A model generated the notes under the pieces. That model did not search any database. It saw nothing but the letters and a program-made list of their open reading frames with translations, and had not been told where the DNA came from. Positions 17,215 to 25,420 of a DNA stretch of 64,000 nucleotides are shown here, piece by piece (positions within the stretch are counted from its first letter, which is position 1; each line of letters opens with the position of its first letter). Source of the stretch: Seohaeicola saemankumensis (GTDB lineage Bacteria > Pseudomonadota > Alphaproteobacteria > Rhodobacterales > Rhodobacteraceae); NCBI RefSeq assembly GCF_042678485.1, contig NZ_JBHTKR010000003.1:512915-576914 (forward strand), in the 5' to 3' direction. Position numbers and translations under genes: made by a program.

Positions 17215-18498
17215 TCAGTCCCTGGCAAGCAATGCGATCAGCGACCGCCCCATCACCCTTGCGGAATCCAGCATATCATCCACGCCGACATATTCATCCG
17301 GTTTATGCGCAAGGTCCAGAATGCCGGGCCCGTAAGCAATGCAATTCTTCAGCTTGCCGATCCGGTCGATATGCTTCTGGTCATAGGTTCCGGGCGATAC
17401 GACATATTCGGCCTCGCGCCCCATCGTGTCTGCAATCGCCTTGGCGACCACCTGCACGACGGGGGCGGATTTCTCTGTCATCGTGGGCAGGACACGGTGC
17501 AATTCCCTGACATCATAACTGAAGGTCGCACGCCGATCGGCCACTGTGCGCAGGATCTGCATGACCTCCTCGCGGACTTCGTCGATATCCTCCTCGATCA
17601 GAAAACGGCGGTCGATCACCATGCGGCAGCTGTCGGGCACACAGGGCGCGGGCAGGCCGGTGTAATCCTCGGCCTGCTCGTTCTCTCCGCCATGGATCGA
17701 GTTGATGTTGAGCGTGGATTGCTTGGCCCCATCGGGCACCACGGGCATATCCGTGCGCTTCATCGCCAGGGCCGGAAACAGCGATGTCTCCATCTCGGCC
17801 ATTACCGCGCCCATGTGGCGCACGGCGCAATCGCCCAGGAACGGCATCGAACCATGGGCGATCTCGCCATGGGTTTCGATCTCGGCCCACCAGACACCGC
17901 GATGACCCAGGCAGATGCGATCCTTGTTCAGGGGTTCGGGAATGATGACATGCTGCACGCGGTCCGGGCTGAAAAAGCCTTTCTCGGCCAGATAGGCGAC
18001 ACCGCCGAAACCACCCGATTCCTCATCCGCCGTGCCGCTGATCTCGATCGCGCCCGCGAAATCGGGGCAGACCTCCAGGAACGCCTCGGCCGCGATGATG
18101 CTGGCGGCCAGCCCGCCCTTCATGTCACAGGCGCCGCGCCCATAGATCTTGCCGTCCTTCAGCTCTCCGCCGAAGGGGTCTGTGCTCCAGCCGCGTCCCA
18201 CCTCGACCACATCGATATGGCTGTTGAAATGGACGCATTCACCGAGAAAGGCCCCCTCGCGCCGCGCCACGATGTTCCAGCGCGGGTGCTTGTCGCTGTC
18301 GCCCGGCGCCCCATGGGCGCGCACCAGTTCCGTCTGGAAACCTTGCGCGGCCAGCCGCCGGTCGAGGTATTCGCAAATCTCGAGATAGTTATCGCCCGGC
18401 GGGTTCAGCGTCGGTATCCTGATCAGATCCTGCGTCAGCGCAATCAGATCGTCACGCCGCCCCGCCACCGCCATATCCAGCCTGTCAATCAGGGACAT
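17215..18498 (-). CDS. M20 family metallohydrolase (ArgE/DapE/carboxypeptidase G2 type)
   Basis: A 427-residue zinc hydrolase that cleaves N-acyl or peptide amide bonds. Metal-site motifs are visible: FNSHIDVVEVG (about 108-118), the GRGACDMKGG core (about 137-146) and the TADEESGGFGG base/ligand region (about 175-185). It reads like the ArgE/DapE group, but the genomic setting is not arginine or lysine synthesis. It is first in a seven-gene operon with a peptide-type importer, an aldehyde dehydrogenase and an SDR, so it probably hydrolyses the imported compound. The ATG at 18498 follows AAGGAGTGGCGGT. A 20-bp palindrome lies 52 bases upstream. Confidence 0.9.
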   Translation of the reverse strand: MSLIDRLDMAVAGRRDDLIALTQDLIRIPTLNPPGDNYLEICEYLDRRLAAQGFQTELVRAHGAPGDSDKHPRWNIVARREGAFLGECVHFNSHIDVVEVGRGWSTDPFGGELKDGKIYGRGACDMKGGLAASIIAAEAFLEVCPDFAGAIEISGTADEESGGFGGVAYLAEKGFFSPDRVQHVIIPEPLNKDRICLGHRGVWWAEIETHGEIAHGSMPFLGDCAVRHMGAVMAEMETSLFPALAMKRTDMPVVPDGAKQSTLNINSIHGGENEQAEDYTGLPAPCVPDSCRMVIDRRFLIEEDIDEVREEVMQILRTVADRRATFSYDVRELHRVLPTMTEKSAPVVQVVAKAIADTMGREAEYVVSPGTYDQKHIDRIGKLKNCIAYGPGILDLAHKPDEYVGVDDMLDSARVMGRSLIALLARD

Positions 18499-18549
18499 AC
18501 CGCCACTCCTTTGCGCTTGCCTTGGAATGCCCAGCATGCTTTGCCGCAA

Positions 18550-18569
18550 CTACGGTATCAATACCGTAG
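18550..18569. promoter_or_regulatory. Perfect palindrome between M20 operon and PAS-LuxR gene (probable operator)
   Basis: CTACGGTAT-CA-ATACCGTAG: two perfect 9-bp arms around a 2-base centre. A further half-site-like CCACGGTAA starts 3 bases later. It lies 52 bases from the M20 start and 21 from the regulator start, in the divergent promoter region. LuxR/NarL-type HTH proteins bind such dyads, so it is the likely site for the adjacent regulator (inference). Confidence 0.7.
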
Positions 18570-18589
18570 AACCACGGTAAGGCCCGCCC

Positions 18590-19135
18590 ATGGATGACAT
18601 CGCCCGCATCGCCTTTGATCACGCGCCCGTCGGCATCGTGATGACCCGCCACCGGGTGATCGAACAGTGCAATACCACGTTCTGCGACCTGTCCGGCTAT
18701 GCGTCCGCCGCGCTTCTGGGCCAGAGCTTCCGGATGCTCTATGGCTCCGAGGCCGAGTTCAACCAGATCCGCGACATCGGGCTGGAACCCTTGCGCCGCG
18801 CCGGGGCCTATGCGGATGAGCGGATGCTGCGCCACGCCCAGGGCCATGCCATCTGGTGCCGCTTTCGCGCGCGCACGCTGACGCCGCAAGACCCTTTGGC
18901 GCGCATCGTCATGAGTTTTGCCCCGATCGCGCCGCGCAGCGATGGCCCTGCCCTGACGGCGCGCGAACGGCAGGTGGTGACATGGCTGGCGCGCGGCAAG
19001 ACCAGCAAGGAGATCGCGCAGGTGCTTGGCCTGTCGCCCCGCACGATCGAGGATGTGCGCGCCCGCCTGATGCGCAAATTCGATGTACGCAACACGGGTC
19101 TGCTCTTGGCGCGGCTCAGCGATCTGGGGCAGTAG
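18590..19135 (+). CDS. PAS domain LuxR-type transcriptional regulator
   Basis: A 181-residue one-component regulator. Residues about 5-115 form a PAS domain (APVGIVMTRHRVIEQCN, then FCDLSGY), expected to bind a ligand or cofactor. Residues about 122-181 form a LuxR/GerE helix-turn-helix with LTARERQVVTWLARGKTSKEI and LSPRTIEDVR. No phosphoacceptor receiver domain is present. It is read away from the M20-ABC-dehydrogenase operon, with a perfect palindrome between them, so it very likely controls that operon and itself. Its last 20 bases overlap the end of the gph gene on the other strand. Confidence 0.88.
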   Translation: MDDIARIAFDHAPVGIVMTRHRVIEQCNTTFCDLSGYASAALLGQSFRMLYGSEAEFNQIRDIGLEPLRRAGAYADERMLRHAQGHAIWCRFRARTLTPQDPLARIVMSFAPIAPRSDGPALTARERQVVTWLARGKTSKEIAQVLGLSPRTIEDVRARLMRKFDVRNTGLLLARLSDLGQ

Positions 19136-19778
19136 CACCCTTGGCGACAAGCCCCGCCAGGGCGTCGAAATGATCAAAACGCGCCAGGCAATGCACCGTA
19201 TCATGCGGGACATGACAATAGCCTTGCGTGAAAAACGCAAAGGCGATCCCGGCCGCCTGTGCCGTCTCGGCATCCACCTCGCTGTCGCCTACGTAAAGCC
19301 CCGACGACGCGCCCAGCGCGGCAAAGGCGTGATGCAACGGGGCCGGATCGGGCTTACGCGCGGCCAGAGTGTCGCCGCCCACCACCACATCGAACAGATG
19401 CGCCATGCCGAACTGGTCCAGTACCTTGCGGGCGGGCGCTTCGGGCTTGTTCGTGCAGATGCCAAGGCGATGCCCTTCCTCCCGCAACCGTTCCAGCATC
19501 GCCATGACGCCCGGATAGGGCCGCGTCAGATCGTTTGCCGCCGCGTTGTAATGCGCCAAGGTCACTTCGGTCAGACGCGCGTGCTGGTCCATGGGAATCC
19601 CCCGCGCGCCCATGGCCCGTTCCACCAGTCGCGGCAGACCATGCCCGATGAAGGAAATCACCGTCGGCAGATCAAGCGCCGCATGGCCTTCATCCTCCAG
19701 CGTGCGGTTCACAGCCGCCCGGATATCCGGCGCGCTGTCGATCAGCGTGCCGTCCAGGTCAAAGACGATGGCGCTCAC
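19116..19778 (-). CDS. gph: Phosphoglycolate phosphatase-type HAD hydrolase
   Basis: A 220-residue HAD-superfamily phosphatase with motif I DLDGTLIDS (about 7-15), motif II CTNKP (about 108-112) and motifs III/IV KPDPAP and GDSEVDAETAQAAG (about 167-180). Length and cap type match Gph, which dephosphorylates 2-phosphoglycolate from DNA repair or photorespiration. The start is GTG at 19778, overlapping the rpe stop by 4 bases (GTGA). The pairing with rpe, fba and fbp suggests a Calvin-type origin, although no RuBisCO gene is in the window. Its 3' end overlaps the convergent PAS-LuxR gene by 20 bases. Confidence 0.88.
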   Translation of the reverse strand: MSAIVFDLDGTLIDSAPDIRAAVNRTLEDEGHAALDLPTVISFIGHGLPRLVERAMGARGIPMDQHARLTEVTLAHYNAAANDLTRPYPGVMAMLERLREEGHRLGICTNKPEAPARKVLDQFGMAHLFDVVVGGDTLAARKPDPAPLHHAFAALGASSGLYVGDSEVDAETAQAAGIAFAFFTQGYCHVPHDTVHCLARFDHFDALAGLVAKGATAPDR

Positions 19779-20467
19779 CCGCGCGCGGCCTCGGCGGCGC
19801 TTCGGATGGCGCGGATATTGTCGCCGTAGGGCATCGGGTTATCGACGGATCCACCTTTGAAAACGGCAGAGCCCGCCACCAGCACATCTGCACCCGCGGC
19901 CACGACCAGGGGCGCGGTGTCCACAGTCACGCCGCCGTCGATCTCGATATGGATGGGGCGGTCGCCGATCATGGCGCGCAGGCGGCGGACTTTTTCGATC
20001 TGGCTGTGAATGAACTTCTGCCCGCCGAAACCGGGGTTCACCGTCATCACGCAGACCATATCCACCATGTCCAGCAGGTAATCCACCGCCTCGACCGGCG
20101 TGCCGGGGTTCAGCGCAACCCCCGCCTTCACGCCATGCGCGCGAATTGCCTGCATCGTGCGGTGGGCATGGGGGCCCGCCTCGACATGGGCGGTGATGAT
20201 ATCGGCCCCCGCCTCGGCGAAGGCGGCGATATAGGGATCGACGGGCGCTATCATCAGATGCACGTCCATCACGGTTGTCACATGTGGCCGGAACGCCGCC
20301 ACGGCGGGCGGGCCAAAGGTCAGGTTGGGCACGAAATGCCCGTCCATCACATCGACATGCACCCAATCGGCGCCCTGCGCCTCGATCGCGCGGATCTCCG
20401 CGCCGAAATTTGCAAAATCCGCCGAAAGAATCGACGGCGCGATCTTGATGGACCGATCAAGGGTCAT
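19775..20467 (-). CDS. rpe: Ribulose-phosphate 3-epimerase
   Basis: A 230-residue TIM-barrel metal enzyme interconverting ribulose 5-phosphate and xylulose 5-phosphate. The family start IAPSILSADFANFG (about 7-20), HVDVMDGHFVPNLTFGP (about 38-54), VMTVNPGFGGQKF and EIDGGV are all present. The start at 20467 was chosen over one 13 codons upstream because GGAGAG lies 6 bases before it and homology begins right after. It is coupled to gph by a 4-base overlap and preceded at 91 bases by fba on the same strand. Confidence 0.95.
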   Translation of the reverse strand: MTLDRSIKIAPSILSADFANFGAEIRAIEAQGADWVHVDVMDGHFVPNLTFGPPAVAAFRPHVTTVMDVHLMIAPVDPYIAAFAEAGADIITAHVEAGPHAHRTMQAIRAHGVKAGVALNPGTPVEAVDYLLDMVDMVCVMTVNPGFGGQKFIHSQIEKVRRLRAMIGDRPIHIEIDGGVTVDTAPLVVAAGADVLVAGSAVFKGGSVDNPMPYGDNIRAIRSAAEAARG

Positions 20468-20490
20468 GACGTCTCTCCACTTTGCGCCGG

Positions 20491-20540
20491 TTTCTTCTTG
20501 CTGCAAATATCCCTGGGGGTCCGGGGGGTTGGCCCCCCGG
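20491..20540 (-). repeat. Gene-end repeat, copy C, with hairpin
   Basis: Minus-strand reading: perfect hairpin CCGGGGGG-CCAA-CCCCCCGG (20521-20540), then GGGATATTTGCAGCAAGAAGAAA. It begins 18 bases after the fba stop codon in sense orientation. Confidence 0.65.
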
Positions 20541-20557
20541 CCTTGCCCGTCGCGGCC

Positions 20558-21637
20558 TCAGGCCGCCTTGTTGCCTGCGGCGCGCGGGTCCAGCTTGCCG
20601 GCGGCATAGCGCACTGCCATGTCATCCATGCTGATCACCTTGATCGCGCTTGCGTGACCGGCTGTGCCGAAACGCTCGAAACGGTCGCGGCACAGCGCCT
20701 GCATTTCGGCCATCGCGGGGATCATGAACTTGCGCGGATCGAATTCGTCGGGGTGCTCCATCGCGATCTTGCGGAACTGGCCGGTAATCGCCATCCGGCA
20801 ATCGGTGTCGATATTGACCTTGCGTACGCCCATCTTGATGCCGCGCTCGATTTCCTCGACCGGCACGCCATAGGTCTGGGGCATCTTGCCGCCATGGGCG
20901 TTGATCAGATCCTGCAGATACTGCGGGACCGAGCTTGATCCATGCATCACCAGATGGGTATCGGGCAGCTTGGCATGGATCGCCTCGATCGTGGACATGG
21001 CCAGGATCTCGCCATCGGGCTTGCGGCTGAACTTGTAGGCCCCGTGGCTGGTGCCGCAGGCGATCGCCAGCGCATCACATTTCGTCTTCATCACGAAATC
21101 GACCGCCTGATCCGGGTCGGTCAGCAGCTGGTCATGGCTCAGCTTGCCGACGGCGCCCGACCCGTCCTCTTCCCCGGCCTCGCCGGTTTCCAGACTTCCC
21201 AGCACGCCCAGCTCGCCCTCGACCGAGGCACCGACCAGATGGGCGGCTTCGGTCACGCGGCGGGTGACATCGACGTTGTAGTCATAGTCGGAGGGGGTCT
21301 TCATATCCTCCTCGAGGCTGCCGTCCATCATCACCGACGTGAAGCCGTGACGGATCGCGCTCAGGCAGGTACCCATGTTGTTGCCGTGGTCCTGGTGCAT
21401 GCAGACCGGGATCGAGGGGAACATCTCGACCAGGCCCATCATGATGTGTTTCAGCATCAGATCGCCCGCGTATTTGCGCGCGCCCCGGCTGGCCTGGATG
21501 ATCACCGGCGCATCAACCGCCTTGGCCGCGTTCATGATCGCAAGGCCCTGTTCCATGTTGTTGATGTTGAAGGCGGGCACCCCGTAGCCATGTTCGGCGG
21601 CGTGGTCCAGCAGTTGACGCATCGTAATCAGTGCCAT
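20558..21637 (-). CDS. fba: Class II fructose-bisphosphate aldolase (Calvin-type subunit)
   Basis: A zinc-dependent aldolase of 359 residues cleaving fructose 1,6-bisphosphate to two triose phosphates, or forming the bisphosphate in gluconeogenesis or the Calvin cycle. VCMHQDHG (about 82-89) carries metal ligands, GTSHGAYKF the phosphate/metal site, and VNIDTDCRMA the C-terminal barrel strand. Length and sequence fit the CbbA-like class IIA branch. The ATG at 21637 was chosen over 21655 because the family starts MALITMRQLLDHAAE. The fbp gene lies just upstream on the same strand, so they share a transcript. Confidence 0.93.
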   Translation of the reverse strand: MALITMRQLLDHAAEHGYGVPAFNINNMEQGLAIMNAAKAVDAPVIIQASRGARKYAGDLMLKHIMMGLVEMFPSIPVCMHQDHGNNMGTCLSAIRHGFTSVMMDGSLEEDMKTPSDYDYNVDVTRRVTEAAHLVGASVEGELGVLGSLETGEAGEEDGSGAVGKLSHDQLLTDPDQAVDFVMKTKCDALAIACGTSHGAYKFSRKPDGEILAMSTIEAIHAKLPDTHLVMHGSSSVPQYLQDLINAHGGKMPQTYGVPVEEIERGIKMGVRKVNIDTDCRMAITGQFRKIAMEHPDEFDPRKFMIPAMAEMQALCRDRFERFGTAGHASAIKVISMDDMAVRYAAGKLDPRAAGNKAA

Positions 21638-21703
21638 GTTGTCTTGTCCCCTCAAGGTCGAAATGGTCCGGCGCCCGCGCGCCGGTGAATGTTGCGGCGG
21701 CGC

Positions 21704-22666
21704 TCAGCGCGCCTTGTCGTAATAGCCGGCCACCTGGCGCACCTTGTCCGGGCTGCCAAACACCAGCGGGCTGCGCGCATGCAGCGCATCCGCCGCCAGA
21801 TCCATGATCGGCGTCCGCCCGTCCGTCGCCAGACCGCCGGCCTGTTCGACCAGAAAGGCGATGGGCGCCACCTCGTAAACCATCCGCAGCCGTCCCTTCT
21901 CATAGCCCGGACGCGCATCGCCCGGATAGAGGAAGATACCCCCACGTGTCAAAATGCGGTGGGTTTCCGCCACCAGCGAGGCAACCCAGCGCATGTTGCT
22001 GTCCTGCCCATGCGGGCCGGTCTTTCCCGCCTGGCAATCCTCGATATAGGCGCGGATCGCCGGATCCCAGTGGCGGTGGTTCGAGGCGTTGATTGCATAT
22101 TCCTTGGACGCGCCCGGTGTCTGCATCGCGTCGTTCACCAGTTCGAACCGCCCCGTGGCGGGGTCCAGCACGAACATCAGCGTGCCCTTGCCGAAGGTCA
22201 CCGCAAGGCAGCATTGCGGGCCATAGATTACATAGCCGCCCGCCACCTGCTCGGACGCCGGGCGCAGAAAGCTGTCTTCGGCGGCGTCCCTGGCTTCGAA
22301 GATCGAAAAGATCGTGCCGATGGATACGTTCACGTCGATATTCGACGATCCGTCCAGCGGGTCGATGGCCAGCGCATAGCGACCCGCGGGGTTCAGGGGC
22401 AGGACGGTCTCCTGCTCCTCGGAGGCGTACCAGCGGACCGATGTCTGACGCAGCGCGGCCTCGAACATGTCATCGGCCAGCACATCAAGCGCCTTTTGCC
22501 CGTCACCACCGGCGTTCTCGCCGACCTCGTGGCCCAGCGACTGGCCAAGTGGACCGCGCGCGATGATCCCGGCCAGATCGATCGCCACCTTGCAGAGCGC
22601 GGACATGACAGGCGCAAGATCCGCCGGAATCAGCGGGTTGGACAACGGGTTTGCAGTCTCGGGCAT
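21704..22666 (-). CDS. fbp: Class I fructose-1,6-bisphosphatase
   Basis: A 320-residue phosphatase producing fructose 6-phosphate for gluconeogenesis or carbon fixation. The class I signature DPLDGSSNIDVN (about 103-114) with its metal-binding Asp residues, the upstream EEQE metal site (about 83-86) and the GGIFLYPGD substrate loop are clear. The start at 22666 gives the normal length. A longer frame exists upstream to 23374 but would cross the divergent promoter and the opposite SDR gene. It is the first gene of the fbp-fba-rpe-gph block. Confidence 0.94.
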   Translation of the reverse strand: MPETANPLSNPLIPADLAPVMSALCKVAIDLAGIIARGPLGQSLGHEVGENAGGDGQKALDVLADDMFEAALRQTSVRWYASEEQETVLPLNPAGRYALAIDPLDGSSNIDVNVSIGTIFSIFEARDAAEDSFLRPASEQVAGGYVIYGPQCCLAVTFGKGTLMFVLDPATGRFELVNDAMQTPGASKEYAINASNHRHWDPAIRAYIEDCQAGKTGPHGQDSNMRWVASLVAETHRILTRGGIFLYPGDARPGYEKGRLRMVYEVAPIAFLVEQAGGLATDGRTPIMDLAADALHARSPLVFGSPDKVRQVAGYYDKAR

Positions 22667-22937
22667 GCTATTGAGGTTCCTTGCAGTCCATGGGCAGAAA
22701 GCGCCGGTTCCGTCGGGCGGACCTTCGCATCGGCCCCTGATTATCCGAAGTTGTGGGCAAGGAAAATCCAATATGCAGCACAGGGGGCATTCAGGGGCAA
22801 AATCCTTGCCAATTGACGCAACAGGGCGTGCCCCGCGCGGGATTGCGCTGCATGTCCCGACCTGCGGAAAGTAATTTCGCACAGTTGATCCGACACGGCC
22901 TTTGTGCAAGCCTTGCAGAATAACGGGGGAGGACCGT

Positions 22938-23702
22938 GTGAGATTTGACGGAAAAGTTGCGCTGGTCACCGGCGCATCGGGAGGGATTGGCCGCGCCACG
23001 GCGGAACGGCTGGCCGCCGAGGGCGCTTGCGTCGTGTTGGTCGATCTGGCCGACTGCCCTTTGCCACAGGTGGGCGGGCCGCATCTTTCGTTGCCCTGCG
23101 ACGTGTCAGACGAGGCTGCGGTCAAGGCCTGCATCGCGCAGGTGCTTGACCGGTTCGGGCACATCGACGTGCTGTGCAACAATGCGGGCATCACCTGCAG
23201 CCACGCCCCGATCACCCAGATCGACAGCGCCGACTGGGCGCGCGTGATGGGGGTCAACCTGTTCGGCACCGCGCATTTCATCAAGCACGCGGCGCCTTCG
23301 ATGATCGCACGCGGAACAGGGGCCATCGTGAATACCGCCTCGGTCGCGGGCATTCGCTCGGGCGCGGGCGGCAATGTCTATTCCGCCTCAAAGGCCGGAG
23401 TGATCAACCTGACCCAGACGACCGCCTGCGATCTGGGCGGGCATGGCATCCGCGTCAACGCGGTCTGCCCCGGCCTGATCGAGACGGGCATGACACAGCC
23501 GATCTTCGATTACGCCCGCAGCGTCGGCAAGTCGGACCGCCTTGGCGCGCGCTGCGAGTTGCGCCGTTATGGCCGCCCGGAAGAGGTCGCCGCGGTGATC
23601 GCCTTTCTGGCCAGTGACGACGCCAGCTATATCACCGGGCAGGCGCTGCCCGTGGACGGGGGCAATACCGCCTCGTTGAACCTGCCCGGCATGAAAGTCT
23701 GA
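22938..23702 (+). CDS. SDR family oxidoreductase (3-oxoacyl reductase-like)
   Basis: A 254-residue classical short-chain dehydrogenase. It has TGASGGIGRA near residue 12, a VLVDLAD strand whose acidic residue favours NAD, NNAG near 84, and the YSASKAG active site with Tyr and Lys near 149-153. The start is GTG at 22938, chosen because GGGGGAGG lies 5 bases upstream and the SDR fold begins directly after. It is 5 bases upstream of a CoA ligase gene that is itself coupled to an IclR regulator, so the three form an operon. The substrate is probably a hydroxyacyl compound (inference). Confidence 0.88.
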   Translation: MRFDGKVALVTGASGGIGRATAERLAAEGACVVLVDLADCPLPQVGGPHLSLPCDVSDEAAVKACIAQVLDRFGHIDVLCNNAGITCSHAPITQIDSADWARVMGVNLFGTAHFIKHAAPSMIARGTGAIVNTASVAGIRSGAGGNVYSASKAGVINLTQTTACDLGGHGIRVNAVCPGLIETGMTQPIFDYARSVGKSDRLGARCELRRYGRPEEVAAVIAFLASDDASYITGQALPVDGGNTASLNLPGMKV

Positions 23703-23707
23703 TACGG

Positions 23708-25420
23708 ATGCCCATGATGACCCGCCATTACGCCATCTGGCCCGAGGGGATGCCGAAATCCCTGAACGCGCCGGACCGGACGCTGTTCGCCAATCTGGCT
23801 GAAACGGCCGCGCGCTTTCCCGACCGCAAGGCTCTGATCTTCTACGGTCGTGAATGGACCTATGCCGGTCTGCTGGCAGATGTGGAACGGCTGGCCGGAT
23901 GGATGCAGGCAAAGGCCGGCATTCAAAAGGGCGACCGGGTGCTGCTCTGCGTCCAGAACAGCCCGCATTTCGTGATCGGCTATTTCGCCACCCTGCGCGC
24001 CGATGCGGTAGTGGTTCCCGTCAACCCGATGAGCCGGAGCGCGGAACTGGAACACCTTGCCCGCGACACCGGGGCGCGCCTGATGATCGGCGGGCAGGAA
24101 GGGTTGGGCGACAGTGCCCCGCTGATCGCTAGCGGCCTGCTGGACCGCGTGCTGGTGGCGACCTACGCGCAAGGCACCGACCCTGCCGCTGACATCCCCC
24201 TGCCCGAGGCGCTTGCGGCGCTGGATCCGGCGGATGTGCAGGGCCCGGGACTGACCCGCTGGGAAGATGCGCTGGCGGCCGGGCACCAGCCCGGTCCGCA
24301 TCTGGCAAAACCCGACGATCTTGCCGTGATTCCCTACAGTTCCGGCACGACGGGTCAGCCCAAGGGGTGCATGCACAGTCACCGCACCGTGATGGAAACC
24401 GCCTGGGGCGGGCTGATCTGGAACCCGTCGAACGAAACTGATGTGCATCTGGCCACCCTGCCCTTCTTTCATGTCACGGGCATGCAGGGCGTGATGAACG
24501 GGCCGGTCATCAAGGGCGGCTGCATCGTGATCCTGATCCGCTGGAACCGCGCCCATGCCGCGGCGCTGATCCAGCGGCACCGGGTCACGCGCTGGCGGTC
24601 GATCACGACCATGGCGATCGACCTTGTGAATGATCCCGATGTCGCCAGCTATGACCTGTCCAGCCTGAAGGCGATCGGCGGCGGCGGTGCATCCATGCCC
24701 GAGGCGGTGGCCGCCAAGCTGAAGGCGATCACAGGGCTTGATTACATCGAAGGCTATGGCCTGTCCGAGACCATGGCCGCGACCCATACCAACCCGGTCC
24801 ATGCCCCCAAGCGGCAATGCCTTGGCGTGCCGATGTTCGACGTGGACAGCCGCATCCTGGCAGTTACCGAAAGTGGCGATGTCGGCGCCGAGCTTGGCCC
24901 GAACGAGGTGGGAGAGATCGTGACCCACGGCCCGCAGGTCTTTCTGGGATACTGGAACAACCCCAAGGCCACCGCCGAAGTTTTCCTTGAGATCGAGGGC
25001 AAGCGGTTCTTCCGCACCGGCGACCTGGGTTATTATGACGAGAACGGCTATTTCTTCATGGTGGATCGGGTCAAGCGGATGATCAACGCCTCGGGTTTCA
25101 AGGTCTGGCCCGCCGAGGTCGAAGCCCTGATGCACCACCATCCCGACATCGCCGAGGTCTGCGTGATCGCGGCCCCCGATCCGCGGCGGGGCGAGACCGT
25201 GAAGGCCTGCGTCGTGGCGACGCCAAAGGCGCGCGGCAGACTGACCGAAAGGGATGTGATCGACTGGTGCAAGACACAGATGGCCGCTTATAAGTGCCCG
25301 ACGCAGGTGGCATTCATGGACAGCCTGCCCAGATCCGGGGCCGGCAAGGTCCTGTGGCGGGCATTGACCGAAGCCGAATTCGCGGGACAGACAAACAGCA
25401 GAACAGGAACCCAGCCGTGA
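23708..25420 (+). CDS. AMP-dependent acyl-CoA synthetase
   Basis: A 570-residue ANL-superfamily ligase joining a carboxylic acid to CoA with ATP. The P-loop-like YSSGTTGQPKGCMHSHR (about 211-227), EGYGLSETMA near 350 and the hinge FRTGDLGYYDENGYF near 438 are intact, as is the C-terminal catalytic Lys region SGAGKVLWR. The best matches in memory are long-chain and aryl acid ligases, so chain type is open. Starts at 23708 and 23714/23717 are all possible. The TGA is overlapped by the GTG of the IclR gene (GTGA). Confidence 0.92.
   Translation: MPMMTRHYAIWPEGMPKSLNAPDRTLFANLAETAARFPDRKALIFYGREWTYAGLLADVERLAGWMQAKAGIQKGDRVLLCVQNSPHFVIGYFATLRADAVVVPVNPMSRSAELEHLARDTGARLMIGGQEGLGDSAPLIASGLLDRVLVATYAQGTDPAADIPLPEALAALDPADVQGPGLTRWEDALAAGHQPGPHLAKPDDLAVIPYSSGTTGQPKGCMHSHRTVMETAWGGLIWNPSNETDVHLATLPFFHVTGMQGVMNGPVIKGGCIVILIRWNRAHAAALIQRHRVTRWRSITTMAIDLVNDPDVASYDLSSLKAIGGGGASMPEAVAAKLKAITGLDYIEGYGLSETMAATHTNPVHAPKRQCLGVPMFDVDSRILAVTESGDVGAELGPNEVGEIVTHGPQVFLGYWNNPKATAEVFLEIEGKRFFRTGDLGYYDENGYFFMVDRVKRMINASGFKVWPAEVEALMHHHPDIAEVCVIAAPDPRRGETVKACVVATPKARGRLTERDVIDWCKTQMAAYKCPTQVAFMDSLPRSGAGKVLWRALTEAEFAGQTNSRTGTQP

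Noticed and set aside
17215..18498. Reading the M20 gene as argE or dapE
   Set aside because: No arginine or lysine synthesis genes nearby and its operon is an import-and-oxidation unit, so only the family is called.
22669..23374. N-terminal extension of fbp by about 236 codons
   Set aside because: It would run through the divergent promoter and antisense to the SDR gene; the normal FBPase length is reached from 22666.
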